DNA of 64,000 nucleotides, taken from assembly GCF_042683665.1 (NCBI RefSeq), contig NZ_JBHUOO010000007.1. One strand, given 5' to 3'. Of the stretch, positions 52,985 to 60,879 are shown one piece after another. How positions within the stretch are numbered: the first letter of the stretch is position 1; each line of letters opens with the position of its first letter. The DNA comes from Leeuwenhoekiella polynyae. GTDB lineage: Bacteria; Bacteroidota; Bacteroidia; Flavobacteriales; Flavobacteriaceae. The position numbers and the translations under genes were made by a program. The notes under the pieces are model-generated. The model ran no database searches and was not told the origin of the DNA. It saw only the letters and a program-made list of their open reading frames with translations.

Positions 52985-53089
52985 TTAGAAAAAAAACAGG
53001 ATTAACTTATTAATCAAAAAAAACAAGCCAAATAAGACCATAATTAAAAGAATCATTTGCACGTAAAATTTTAGTTGGTTTCGTTTCAT
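52985..53089 (-). CDS. possible 34-aa membrane peptide
   Basis: ATG at 53089, TAA at 52985-52987. The peptide starts MKRNQLKFYVQM and continues as one long hydrophobic helix (ILLIMVLFGLFFLI). It lies 52 bp downstream of the helical-protein gene at 53142 on the same strand. Single-helix peptides are common in stress regions, but AT-rich DNA yields such frames by chance, so evidence is weak. Confidence 0.3.
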   Translation of the reverse strand: MKRNQLKFYVQMILLIMVLFGLFFLINKLILFFF

Positions 53090-53141
53090 TTCATTTTAAT
53101 TAGACCAAATGAGTATTTAGTTAATGTACACGTACTGGAGT

Positions 53142-53522
53142 TTATCTACGTTCTAGCAAAGAAAGTTTCTTATAGACCGTACTTTGCAACGCTCTAAACG
53201 CTTTCAAATGTTGAGTAAAAAGACTTCGATGAAGGTCATGTTCACGATTCCATTTCAGATTATAAGTTTCATGTCCATATTCTTTTTCTTTTAACAACCG
53301 TTGTTCTTGTCGAAAAATCGATGCCATAAACAACGTGTTTTTTCTCCGGAAGGCTAAGAGATTATAGTTTATGTCTATATTCTTTAAAAGTTGCTTTTCA
53401 ATAACTGCTAATTGATTTATCTCGGTAGTCAAGTTTTCTAAATGCGTCATCCACAGGTTCAACTCTTCAATATCCTTGTTGAAGAGTTGAATTGTAAAAA
53501 AATAATCTTGAGTAGTGCTCAT
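53142..53522 (-). CDS. hypothetical helical protein, paralogue 1
   Basis: 126 aa, all-helical by appearance, no signal peptide. Pattern: LNLWMTHLENLTTEINQL in the first helix and HDLHRSLFTQHLKAF in the last, matched at similar positions in the next gene (LQTWMTLLKLTAKELESF; EQLRVLFNYHIEQC). A high content of Glu, Lys, Leu and His suggests a four-helix bundle. Function unknown. 49 bp after its paralogue and within the sigma-54-linked region. Confidence 0.55.
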   Translation of the reverse strand: MSTTQDYFFTIQLFNKDIEELNLWMTHLENLTTEINQLAVIEKQLLKNIDINYNLLAFRRKNTLFMASIFRQEQRLLKEKEYGHETYNLKWNREHDLHRSLFTQHLKAFRALQSTVYKKLSLLERR

Positions 53523-53571
53523 TGCTGAAATTCATTCATTTACTTCAAACTCTTTCTAGAGTTAACTTAAG

Positions 53572-53952
53572 TTATATAGCCTCTATACTGTTTAAGAGCT
53601 TACATTTTAACTTAGAACACTGTTCTATATGATAATTAAATAAGACTCTAAGTTGCTCATGCTGATGCTGATAATAGTACTCACAATCCATATCTTCGCA
53701 TTCTCTAATTTCAGTAATCTGATTTAAATACTTACCAAGCAAATCAAGCAGTACGCTTGTTTCAGCCTTTTTATCGGTCAATTTGTGGATCAAAACTTCT
53801 GATTTAAAAGATTTTCTTTCTCCTAACCAAACAAAACTTTCTAACTCCTTAGCGGTTAATTTTAGAAGAGTCATCCAGGTTTGAAGTTCTACGTAATTAT
53901 TTTTTTGATAAAGGTCTACTTCATTGTCGTGTGCATAAATTTTTGTATCCAT
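53572..53952 (-). CDS. hypothetical helical protein, paralogue 2
   Basis: 126 aa from the ATG at 53952 (MDTKIYAHDNE); the longer frame to 53970 adds only a hydrophobic hexapeptide. Helical, with the W-M-T-L-L / L-F-N-Y-H pattern shared with paralogue 1, plus an acidic ECEDMDCEYYYQHQHEQ stretch that could bind metal. It lies 74 bp after the Gre-like gene and may be the tail of the gdh operon. No family recognised. Confidence 0.55.
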   Translation of the reverse strand: MDTKIYAHDNEVDLYQKNNYVELQTWMTLLKLTAKELESFVWLGERKSFKSEVLIHKLTDKKAETSVLLDLLGKYLNQITEIRECEDMDCEYYYQHQHEQLRVLFNYHIEQCSKLKCKLLNSIEAI

Positions 53953-54026
53953 TATATAAAAGCTTATCAATTAAAATTCGTTTTGAGCAGCACTGCCTAA
54001 GCCCAATCAAGACTCATTATTCTGTA

Positions 54027-54440
54027 TTACAGGATATTACCATCAATCGAAACCTGCTGCTGAAAAACCCCTTTGATCAAAAGTGATTTAGACCCATTAG
54101 GAAAATCCCATATTACCTCATCACCTGTTGAGTAACCAATCAATGCAGCTCCCATAGGAGCCATCACCGAAATTCTTTTTTCAGCCAAATTGCTTTTTGC
54201 CGGGGATACGACGTAGAAATCCTGTTCCCAATCTTCCCATGCAACAATAACTTTACTGTTAAACCGAACCACATCTTCAGGGACTTCGGGATCATCACAA
54301 ATTATCGCAGCCTGTAATTCTGCATTTAGATTATTAATTGATTTACGTACCAAGGGATCGTCTAAATGATACGAAACATTCATAATGCGTTTCAAAAGCA
54401 CATATTCTTTCTTTTCTAAAATCAAGCTTCCATATTTCAT
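54027..54440 (-). CDS. Gre/Rnk-like protein (GreA C-terminal domain) downstream of gdh
   Basis: 137 aa. A short helical N-terminus (EKKEYVLLKRIMNVSYHL) and a GreA/GreB C-terminal FKBP-like domain: FNSKVIVAWEDWEQDFYVVSP, RISVMAPMGAALIGYSTGDEVIWD. The full coiled coil of Gre factors is missing, as in Rnk, which binds RNA polymerase without cleaving RNA. It starts 14 bp after gdh ends and is surely co-transcribed. It probably tunes polymerase under the same stress as the sigma-54 regulon. Confidence 0.75.
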   Translation of the reverse strand: MKYGSLILEKKEYVLLKRIMNVSYHLDDPLVRKSINNLNAELQAAIICDDPEVPEDVVRFNSKVIVAWEDWEQDFYVVSPAKSNLAEKRISVMAPMGAALIGYSTGDEVIWDFPNGSKSLLIKGVFQQQVSIDGNIL

Positions 54441-54454
54441 AATTTCTAATTTGT

Positions 54455-55762
54455 TTATGGGAAAATCCCGCGTTGTACATAGGCTTTCTCAATGCGTTCG
54501 ATAGCCAAAATATAGGCTGAAGTTCTCATGTCTATCCCCCGCTCTTCTGCTGTCCTACTTACATTTTGAAAACTTGTACGTAACTTATTTTCTAATTTTG
54601 CTATAACTTCATCAAGTTTCCATAGCTCTCCATTTCTATTTTGCAACCATTCAAAATAACTGGTAATAACCCCACCGCTATTGCATAATATATCGGGTAT
54701 GATGGTGACTCCTTTATCCAGAAGAATACGCTCTCCTGCTGCATTTATTGGTCCGTTTGCTCCTTCTGCGATCAGGCTCGCTTTAATACGTTCTGCATTA
54801 TCTTCGGTTATCTGATTACCCAAAGCAGCGGGTATAAGGATATCACAGTCTATGCTGAAAAAATCATCTTTATTTATTTCTAGGGTATTCGGAAAATTTT
54901 TAATACCTGTTCCGCTGGTATTCGCATAGTTAAAAAGTGCTTCTACACCAATGCCTTCTTCTGAATATATACTTGCAAAAGCATCTTGAACCCCAACCAG
55001 TACGGCTCCATCTTTTTCCATAAAATATGCGGCCCAGTTACCTACATTACCAAATCCTTGTACGCTGTATTTCTTTGCTTTAAGCGAAATATTATTCGCA
55101 TCTGCCCATAACTTAATACAGAGATAAACACCATACCCTGTAGCCCTGTCGCGGCCTTCTAAACCCCCAGAACCCACAGGCTTTCCCGTTACAACATGCT
55201 GATAAGTTGAACGTTCAGACGGACTCTTCGTAGACATGTAGGTATCTGCAATCCAAGCCATAGTCTGGGCATTTGTATTTACATCTGGTGCCGGTATGTC
55301 GTGTTCAGGACCTATATTATCACCTAACGCATAAGTGAATCTTCGCGTAATACGCTCTAATTCTGATTGAGAGTACAGTTTGGGGTTTATCTGAATCCCA
55401 CCTTTTGCACCTCCATAGGGCAAGCCTGCTAAAGAGGTTTTCCAAGTCATCCACATCGCTAATGCTTTTGCTGCATCAACATCTACAGTATCGTGATAGC
55501 GCAATCCCCCTTTGTAAGGACCAAGTGCATTATTATGCTGAACTCGATAACCCTTAAAAATCGCCACTTCTCCAGAATCGAGCTTTACCGGGAAATGAAT
55601 GATGATCTCATTTGTCGTGACACTAAGTATTCTACGTATATTCGGATTTAAATCTATTTGATCTGCTGCATTATTAAATTGCCCAAGCACATTTTCTACC
55701 ATTCCAGTAGCCTGTGTTTTAGCACTGGTTTTTTGAAGTTTTTCTTTTTCTAGCGTTATCAT
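54455..55762 (-). CDS. Glu/Leu/Phe/Val dehydrogenase (glutamate dehydrogenase type)
   Basis: 435 aa, hexameric type. Landmarks are LGPYKGGLRYH, MTWKTSLAGLPYGGAKGGI with catalytic Lys, IPAPDVNTN with the catalytic Asp, the Rossmann motif VQGFGNVGNWAA and a substrate stretch in CNSGGVITSYFEW. Interconverts glutamate and 2-oxoglutarate with NAD(P). Preceded by a Cys-rich small gene and a sigma-54 type promoter, so nitrogen or stress control is likely. A leucine-dehydrogenase activity is less likely by length and motif. Confidence 0.9.
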   Translation of the reverse strand: MITLEKEKLQKTSAKTQATGMVENVLGQFNNAADQIDLNPNIRRILSVTTNEIIIHFPVKLDSGEVAIFKGYRVQHNNALGPYKGGLRYHDTVDVDAAKALAMWMTWKTSLAGLPYGGAKGGIQINPKLYSQSELERITRRFTYALGDNIGPEHDIPAPDVNTNAQTMAWIADTYMSTKSPSERSTYQHVVTGKPVGSGGLEGRDRATGYGVYLCIKLWADANNISLKAKKYSVQGFGNVGNWAAYFMEKDGAVLVGVQDAFASIYSEEGIGVEALFNYANTSGTGIKNFPNTLEINKDDFFSIDCDILIPAALGNQITEDNAERIKASLIAEGANGPINAAGERILLDKGVTIIPDILCNSGGVITSYFEWLQNRNGELWKLDEVIAKLENKLRTSFQNVSRTAEERGIDMRTSAYILAIERIEKAYVQRGIFP

Positions 55763-55783
55763 AATTTTTAAAATGATGTAATT

Positions 55784-55942
55784 TCAATTAAGGTTTAGGG
55801 TTTTGTCAAAGTGTAGGCGATGATTTTCTGTTTGAGGAAAATCATACTCGCTACAAGACCACACCTGATCTTTATACGCGGTCAACACACAAGTTTTTAA
55901 ATGAATACAGCTGAGGCAAATTGAAAATGAATTCGTTTTCAT
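55784..55942 (-). CDS. 52-aa cysteine-rich protein upstream of gdh
   Basis: 52 aa. C-x2-C at 9 and 12, then Cys18 and Cys30 within ICLSCIHLKTC and VWSCSEYDF, a compact zinc or Fe-S knuckle. Such CxxC...C...C-E-Y small proteins recur in Bacteroidota without known function. It lies 21 bp before gdh on the same strand and directly downstream of the sigma-54 type promoter. Too short for normal gene callers; the Cys spacing makes chance unlikely. Confidence 0.6.
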   Translation of the reverse strand: MKTNSFSICLSCIHLKTCVLTAYKDQVWSCSEYDFPQTENHRLHFDKTLNLN

Positions 55943-56006
55943 AGTATATAATTTTCACCCGAAAATTGAGATTAAAATACTTCGAGTACGTTTACACAAC
56001 CATTAA

Positions 56007-56022
56007 AACAAGAGCCTTGCCA
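56007..56022 (-). promoter_or_regulatory. sigma-54 type -24/-12 promoter for the Cys-rich/gdh operon
   Basis: The minus strand reads TGGCAAGGCTCTTGTT: good -24 TGGCA and correct spacing, but GT instead of GC at -12. Start expected near 55996, leader 54 nt. Confidence 0.55.
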
Positions 56023-56112
56023 AACAATCTAAACCCATAAGCATTACACCTCTAAAAGACTAATTACTAGAACAGTATGCTTGTTTCCCCAAAAAAATAA
56101 TAATAAATCTGT

Positions 56113-56146
56113 AAACCTTATTTACCCGACTGGATAATTAGCACCC
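56113..56146. promoter_or_regulatory. dyad pair, candidate activator site for the gdh operon
   Basis: GGATAATTAGCACCC at 56132-56146 is a strong GGAT-N7-ACCC dyad; a weaker half (TTTACCC) ends at 56127, 19 bp away. Position is about 117-150 bp upstream of the expected start, as at the other two promoters. Confidence 0.5.
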
Positions 56147-56158
56147 GAAATTAACACA

Positions 56159-56193
56159 AAGAGCCCCGACCTTATATTAAGACCGAAGCTCTT
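56159..56193 (-). terminator. stem-loop after the regulator gene
   Basis: AAGAGC 56159-56164 pairs with GCTCTT 56188-56193 with an inner CTTA/TAAG pair. It sits 27 bp beyond the regulator stop; a moderately T-rich stretch follows on the minus strand. Confidence 0.55.
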
Positions 56194-56219
56194 ATAGATT
56201 TAGAATAAAAAGACTCGTG

Positions 56220-57548
56220 CTAATCCTTCAACTTTTCCCGCAAAGTTTTACGGGTAATTTTAAGTATTTCGGCCGCTTTGGTTTTATTATTCCCGGTTGT
56301 TCTAAGGACCTTTTGAATGTACTTTTTTTCCATTTCACCCAATGTTAGTAATGCTTCATCAGGAAAATCTAACTTGTATTTAAGGTGTTCGGGCAAATGA
56401 TCTATAGTGATGTGGGTATCACACAAAATCACGGCCCGCTGTATAACATTTTCAAGTTCCCGAATATTTCCAGGCCATTGATAGCGCTTTAAAACTTCTA
56501 ACACGTCCGGATCTATTTTAACGAAACGGTCTTTGTATTCTATACCATATTTGAAAAGAAACTTATCAACGAGTAAGGAAATATCGGACACCCTTTTACG
56601 CAATGGTGCTACTGCTATCTCAACGACACTGAGCCTGTAATACAAATCTTCCCTAAAGCTTTGGCTTTTAATCATTTCAAGCAAATCACTATTCGTTGCA
56701 GCGATAACTCTAACGTCTATCTTCTCAGCGTTTTGAGACCCGATACGCATGACTTCCTTTTCTTGTAAAACCCGTAGCAATCGGGCTTGCACTGCAAGGG
56801 AGGCATTGCCAATTTCATCTAAAAAAATAGTACCTCCTTGCGCAGCCAAAAAGGCTCCTTTTCTATTGGTATCTGCACCTGTAAAAGCGCCTTTGGTATA
56901 GCCAAAAAGTTCGGCTTCCAGTAAATTTTCAGGAATACCCCCACAGTTTACTGCTATAAATGGCGCTGTAGCAAACTTACCGGAGTAGTGAATAGCACGG
57001 GCTACGAGTTCTTTTCCTGTTCCACTTTCACCCGTTATAAAAATAGTTGCTTTATTATTTTTTACGCGTTCAATAATTTGAATGACATCATTTATCTTTT
57101 CAGAAGAACCTATGATTTCTTCATGCGTATTTTTTGCCCCTGTAGCGGTAGAAGATTTTTGAGAACCACTATCTGAAGTTTTAGGAATTGTACGCGCAAT
57201 AGCCGCTTTCAATTCATCTTTTGTAAAAGGTTTCGTGAGGTATTCTAGCACCCCAGATTTCATCACCGTTAGTGAATCCTGTACAGAAGGATACCCGGTA
57301 ACTACTAGCTTAGGTAGATTGGGATAGTGCTCTGATACAAATTTTAAGAGCTCAAAACCATCTATCTGCGGCATTTTAAGATCTGTAATCATAAGATCTA
57401 TATGACTATCTCGTAAAATATGCACCGCCTCTTTTACAGAGACCGCACGATAGGTGTGATAGTTCCAAGAATGTAAATGCCGCTGTAAAAGCTCTAAAAT
57501 GTGCAAATCATCATCTACAATAAGTATATTCTCTTTTCGTAATCTCAT
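56220..57548 (-). CDS. NtrC-family sigma-54 response regulator
   Basis: 442 aa. Receiver domain (1-120) with Asp56 in MITDLKMPQIDG. The AAA+ domain (150-385) has Walker A GESGTGKE, the sigma-54 contact loop GAFTGA, Walker B FLDEIG and the arginine-finger region. The Fis-type HTH is at the C-terminus (TGNNKTKAAEILKITRKTL). Once phosphorylated it would remodel sigma-54 polymerase at -24/-12 promoters. It lies 6 bp after its kinase. Three promoters with paired dyads in the next 5 kb on either side are its probable targets, including its own operon. Confidence 0.93.
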   Translation of the reverse strand: MRLRKENILIVDDDLHILELLQRHLHSWNYHTYRAVSVKEAVHILRDSHIDLMITDLKMPQIDGFELLKFVSEHYPNLPKLVVTGYPSVQDSLTVMKSGVLEYLTKPFTKDELKAAIARTIPKTSDSGSQKSSTATGAKNTHEEIIGSSEKINDVIQIIERVKNNKATIFITGESGTGKELVARAIHYSGKFATAPFIAVNCGGIPENLLEAELFGYTKGAFTGADTNRKGAFLAAQGGTIFLDEIGNASLAVQARLLRVLQEKEVMRIGSQNAEKIDVRVIAATNSDLLEMIKSQSFREDLYYRLSVVEIAVAPLRKRVSDISLLVDKFLFKYGIEYKDRFVKIDPDVLEVLKRYQWPGNIRELENVIQRAVILCDTHITIDHLPEHLKYKLDFPDEALLTLGEMEKKYIQKVLRTTGNNKTKAAEILKITRKTLREKLKD

Positions 57549-57554
57549 GCTTTC

Positions 57555-58631
57555 CTATTTAGGTAAACGAACACTAAATATAGCGCCTTTATCGGTATTG
57601 TTTTGAGCTACAATACTGCCCTTATGACTAGCCACAATACCGTGCACTACACTAAGCCCTAATCCAGAACCTTCGCCTGTAGGCTTTGTGGTAAAAAAGG
57701 GCTGAAAAACTTTTTCTAAAGCCTCTTCACTAAGTCCTGGACCTTCATCAAGTATTTTCAGAATAATGTGCTCCGTGTCTTGAAAGGCCTCGATAGTTAC
57801 AACACCATTTTTAGGGGAAAAATAAATAGCGTTGATTATAAGGTTAAAGATAATTTGAGTAATCTGCACAGTATCTGCCTGAATGACAAGCGCTTCTTCT
57901 TCAATCTTCACCTGATAGCTCACCTGTTCTTTTCTAAACGTCGCTTCTAATAAATCGAGTGAATCATAAATATGCGGAACGATATTGATATGTTTTTTTT
58001 CTTTTGGCATCGCACATGCAAAAAACATCAGCTTCTTTACTACTTCTCTTGAAAAAATCGTGTTCTTAATTATCTTATCAAGATCTGAAGCAGCTGTTTT
58101 ATCAGCTGCCATACTCTCTTTAAGTAATTCTGCAAATCCTAGGATATTTGCTAATGGAGTATTAAGCTCATGAGCTATTCCGGCTGTTAATTCTCCCAGT
58201 ATCGAAAGCCTGTCTGCGTGCTCCATTTGCCTTTTTAGTAGACTTTCATTTTTTTTAATAGCAACACGTTCTAGGAAATCTCCTATTTTAAGTGCTATAT
58301 TATCAATTAATTGCTGCTCTTCTCTTAAAAAAGACATCTCCTTTTTTTTGAGAGAAACCACTATAGCTCCTTCTTCTTTATTGAATAAATATATTGGAGA
58401 TGAAATGCTTGCTTTGTTATCAGAAAATCCAGTCTTAATCTGGGTTTTACCTTTCCTTATTAATATTCCTGTATATTCTGGAAATTGAAATGCTTTTTTT
58501 AAACTGAAAGCAATAGCCTGAAATGTTTCTTCCTGATATTCAGGATCAGCATTCACCAAAATCGAAGAAACCTCATAAAGACAGGTCAACTCTTTAATAC
58601 GCTCTTTTAAAGCCTCTTCAGTAGCATTCAT
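57555..58631 (-). CDS. soluble sensor histidine kinase with GAF-like domain
   Basis: 358 aa, no membrane helix. A GAF-like input region (15-120), then HisKA with phospho-acceptor His154 in LTAGIAHELNTPLANILGF, and HATPase (ADTVQITQIIFNLIINAIYF, DEGPGLSEE, GSGLGLSVV). Partner of the downstream NtrC-type regulator. The GAF part should sense a cytosolic signal, perhaps relayed from the four-helix-bundle protein at 60033. It lies 29 bp after nhaA in a common operon. Confidence 0.9.
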   Translation of the reverse strand: MNATEEALKERIKELTCLYEVSSILVNADPEYQEETFQAIAFSLKKAFQFPEYTGILIRKGKTQIKTGFSDNKASISSPIYLFNKEEGAIVVSLKKKEMSFLREEQQLIDNIALKIGDFLERVAIKKNESLLKRQMEHADRLSILGELTAGIAHELNTPLANILGFAELLKESMAADKTAASDLDKIIKNTIFSREVVKKLMFFACAMPKEKKHINIVPHIYDSLDLLEATFRKEQVSYQVKIEEEALVIQADTVQITQIIFNLIINAIYFSPKNGVVTIEAFQDTEHIILKILDEGPGLSEEALEKVFQPFFTTKPTGEGSGLGLSVVHGIVASHKGSIVAQNNTDKGAIFSVRLPK

Positions 58632-58660
58632 ATTTTATACTATTAATTTAAAGTGTAAGC

Positions 58661-59965
58661 TTAACCAGCACTATTGGGTTTAATTCTTAAAATAAGATAC
58701 CCTATAATTGCAGCTATTACCGAACCTATGAGTATTCCCATCTTTGCTGATAAATTGTAGAAGGGATCACTTTCAAAAGCTAAATTAGAAACAAAAATAG
58801 CCATCGTAAAGCCTATTCCGGCAAGAAATGATGTTCCTATAATATGCCGTAGCGTAATATCTTTAGGTATATTGATAAGTTTAATCTTTTTAACAAAAAG
58901 AATTATAGCTGTTATTCCTATACTTTTCCCCAACACCAACCCTAAAATTATATTTACAACCAGTTGTGTATCTAATGCTACTTCACTGGTAAGGTTTACA
59001 CCTGCGTTAGCCAGTGCAAATATAGGAATGATTAAATAAGCAACCCAGCCATGCAAACTGTGCTCCATATGTTGTAAGGGGGATTGATAACGACTGGTCC
59101 AATCTTGAAGATCATCAATTTCCTGTATTTGTTCTTTACTTAGAATAGGTTTTTTAGAGATTGCTGACATTTTAATAGTTGAAGTGATTGCGACTAAGTT
59201 CTCTATAAATTCAGGCGTATTGATTTTTTGCCTAATAGGAACCGAAAATGCCAGTAGAACTCCTGCAAGTGTAGGATGAATGCCTGATTTGAGGAATAAA
59301 ACCCAAATCACCAATCCGAAACTTATAAGTATAAATTTTGAATAGTACTGTTTATAAGACAATATATAGATGAAGACCAAAAGAATCAGTGCGATTATTA
59401 GCATTGTCAAATTAATCGTTCCGCTATAAAAAAAAGCAATCACCACTACGGCTCCTAAATCGTCTACGATAGCAAAGGCCGTTAAAAAAATTTTGAGGCT
59501 TAAGGGTACTTTTTTACCTAATGCATTCAGAATAGCTAAAGAAAAAGCAATGTCTGTAGCCATAGGTATACCCCAGCCTTTCAGGGTTTCAGGATTTTGA
59601 TTTAAAATCAAAAAGAATGCAACCGGTACAACCATTCCGCCCAATGCTCCAAAAAGCGGAAAGGCCATTTTTTTTAAAGAGTTTAACTCACCTATAAGCA
59701 CTTCGCGCTTTATCTCTAAGCCAATCAAAAAAAAGAAAATGGTCATAAACCCATCATTAATCCAGAGAATTAAGGGTTTGTACAATTCAAAGCCTTCCGT
59801 TTTAAAACCTATTTTATAATTCCATAAATCAGAATAACTATCTCCTAACGAAGAGTTAGCCCATAACAAAGCTAGGAGTGTTGCTAACAGCAGGAGTATT
59901 CCGCCGGAGCCTTCAATTTTTACAAATTTTTGGAAAAGAGTTTTGCTGAATAGGTTTTTATCCAT
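58661..59965 (-). CDS. nhaA: Na+/H+ antiporter
   Basis: 434 aa, twelve helices. NhaA marks: DGFMTIFFFLIGLEIKREVL, GMVVPVAFF, DIAFSLAILNALGKKVP and the ion-binding Asp pair in FAIVDDLGAVVVIAFF. Removes Na+ or Li+ against protons. Unusual partner for a two-component pair; it sits between the 4HB protein and the kinase, so salt or pH stress may be the signal or the answer. Confidence 0.93.
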   Translation of the reverse strand: MDKNLFSKTLFQKFVKIEGSGGILLLLATLLALLWANSSLGDSYSDLWNYKIGFKTEGFELYKPLILWINDGFMTIFFFLIGLEIKREVLIGELNSLKKMAFPLFGALGGMVVPVAFFLILNQNPETLKGWGIPMATDIAFSLAILNALGKKVPLSLKIFLTAFAIVDDLGAVVVIAFFYSGTINLTMLIIALILLVFIYILSYKQYYSKFILISFGLVIWVLFLKSGIHPTLAGVLLAFSVPIRQKINTPEFIENLVAITSTIKMSAISKKPILSKEQIQEIDDLQDWTSRYQSPLQHMEHSLHGWVAYLIIPIFALANAGVNLTSEVALDTQLVVNIILGLVLGKSIGITAIILFVKKIKLINIPKDITLRHIIGTSFLAGIGFTMAIFVSNLAFESDPFYNLSAKMGILIGSVIAAIIGYLILRIKPNSAG

Positions 59966-60032
59966 AGTTAGAATAGAGATTATGATGTTAGATTTACAGG
60001 CAGTAGCTAGTTGTTGAGCTCTAGTATTACTA

Positions 60033-60644
60033 TTAAGAGCTCTTTTTTACTCTATAAAAAAGAGTAATTTGGATCACGATCCCAATAACGATAAGAAAAC
60101 CAATTTCTAAAGTTGAAATAAGTTTACTCGTATTCAAAGATTTCTGGGCACTATGCATTAGATTTTCACTCTCATGTACCTGTATTTTTGACAAAGTAAC
60201 CAGAGCATCTTGCATCGTATCAAGAGTATTAAAAATTTCCGTTTTTAACCGTTCAAAATTGGCGGTTTGTTGAATTATTTGAGGTTCTAATATTTGTATT
60301 TTTTCAAAACTCTCTTGCAGGCCTCTCAATTGGCTTGACTCCTTCCCGGTTAATTTTGTATTCTGAAAATCAGAAAGAAGTTTTGCTATCTTTTCATTAT
60401 TCTCAAGCAATTTTTTAGAAATAGCACTGTCTTTTAAAGCCAGCCTTTTCGCGGCTAACATGTTAGAGATAGAAAAAATATAATCCTGTACCAGTACCCG
60501 GTCTTCAAACACTTCATTTACCGATTTCTGAGCGGTTTCAAAATGATGTTGATCAATTTTATTGGTTGCCAGAACCAATAAAAACACCACCGAAAGTGCT
60601 AATATCGTGTTGATGCGTTTTGCTAAAGGTAAGTTTGAAATCAT
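60033..60644 (-). CDS. four-helix-bundle membrane sensor-like protein
   Basis: 203 aa from the ATG at 60644; the longer frame to 60695 would overlap the sigma-54 promoter. An N-terminal membrane helix (about 10-26), a long periplasmic four-helix bundle typical of MCP/kinase sensor modules (RVLVQDYIFSISNML, RLALKDSAISKKLL), and a C-terminal membrane helix (ISTLEIGFLIVIGIVIQITLF) with a short basic end. It lacks HAMP, kinase or MCP signalling parts. First gene of the nhaA/kinase/regulator operon, so it may be a stand-alone sensor feeding the soluble kinase. Confidence 0.65.
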   Translation of the reverse strand: MISNLPLAKRINTILALSVVFLLVLATNKIDQHHFETAQKSVNEVFEDRVLVQDYIFSISNMLAAKRLALKDSAISKKLLENNEKIAKLLSDFQNTKLTGKESSQLRGLQESFEKIQILEPQIIQQTANFERLKTEIFNTLDTMQDALVTLSKIQVHESENLMHSAQKSLNTSKLISTLEIGFLIVIGIVIQITLFYRVKKSS

Positions 60645-60678
60645 AATAATTTGCTTTAAAACAGGTTTTATCACTAAA

Positions 60679-60694
60679 AGCAAAATACTCACCA
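60679..60694 (-). promoter_or_regulatory. sigma-54 type -24/-12 promoter of the 4HB/nhaA/kinase/regulator operon
   Basis: The minus strand reads TGGTGAGTATTTTGCT: GG at -24, TTGCT at -12 with correct spacing; CA after GG is replaced by TG. Start expected near 60668, leader 24 nt to the ATG at 60644. Confidence 0.55.
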
Positions 60695-60771
60695 CAAATC
60701 ACCACCAAACAACAACCAATTGATTATCAACAAGGTAAACCTAATCAGCTCTAAATAAGAAATTTCCTATC

Positions 60772-60806
60772 GGGTAATATGGAATCAAATTGGGTAATAA
60801 AGACCC
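60772..60806. promoter_or_regulatory. paired dyad, candidate activator (enhancer) site
   Basis: GGGTAATATGGAATC at 60772-60786 and GGGTAATAAAGACCC at 60792-60806, 20 bp apart. The 35-bp block aligns without gaps to the reverse strand of 52833-52867, sharing GGGTAAT, GGGTA and the final ACCC. It lies about 104-138 bp upstream of the expected start. Confidence 0.6.
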
Positions 60807-60830
60807 GCTCTAATAATAATCAATCAATAA

Positions 60831-60857
60831 AAAAGGCTTCCGGAATGGAAGCCTTTT
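60831..60857 (-). terminator. intrinsic terminator after the GH31 gene
   Basis: AAAAGGCTTCC and GGAAGCCTTTT form an 11-bp perfect stem around GGAAT, with a T-run beyond on the minus strand. Ends the glycosidase transcript just before the sigma-54 control region. Confidence 0.9.
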
Positions 60858-60879
60858 CAAACCAAAATTCAATTATTAC

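Larger units (their letters stand above)
52687..53141. other. 455-bp regulatory gap in the sigma-54 region
   Basis: Contains the promoter at 52730-52745, the dyads at 52833-52867 and a possible 34-aa frame at 52985-53089. The rest is AT-rich, without other genes. Confidence 0.6.

Noticed and set aside
60016..60042. GAGCTC inverted repeat at the end of the 4HB gene as a terminator
   Set aside because: It overlaps the last codons, and the T-run lies on the strand that carries no gene; nhaA follows closely in the same operon.
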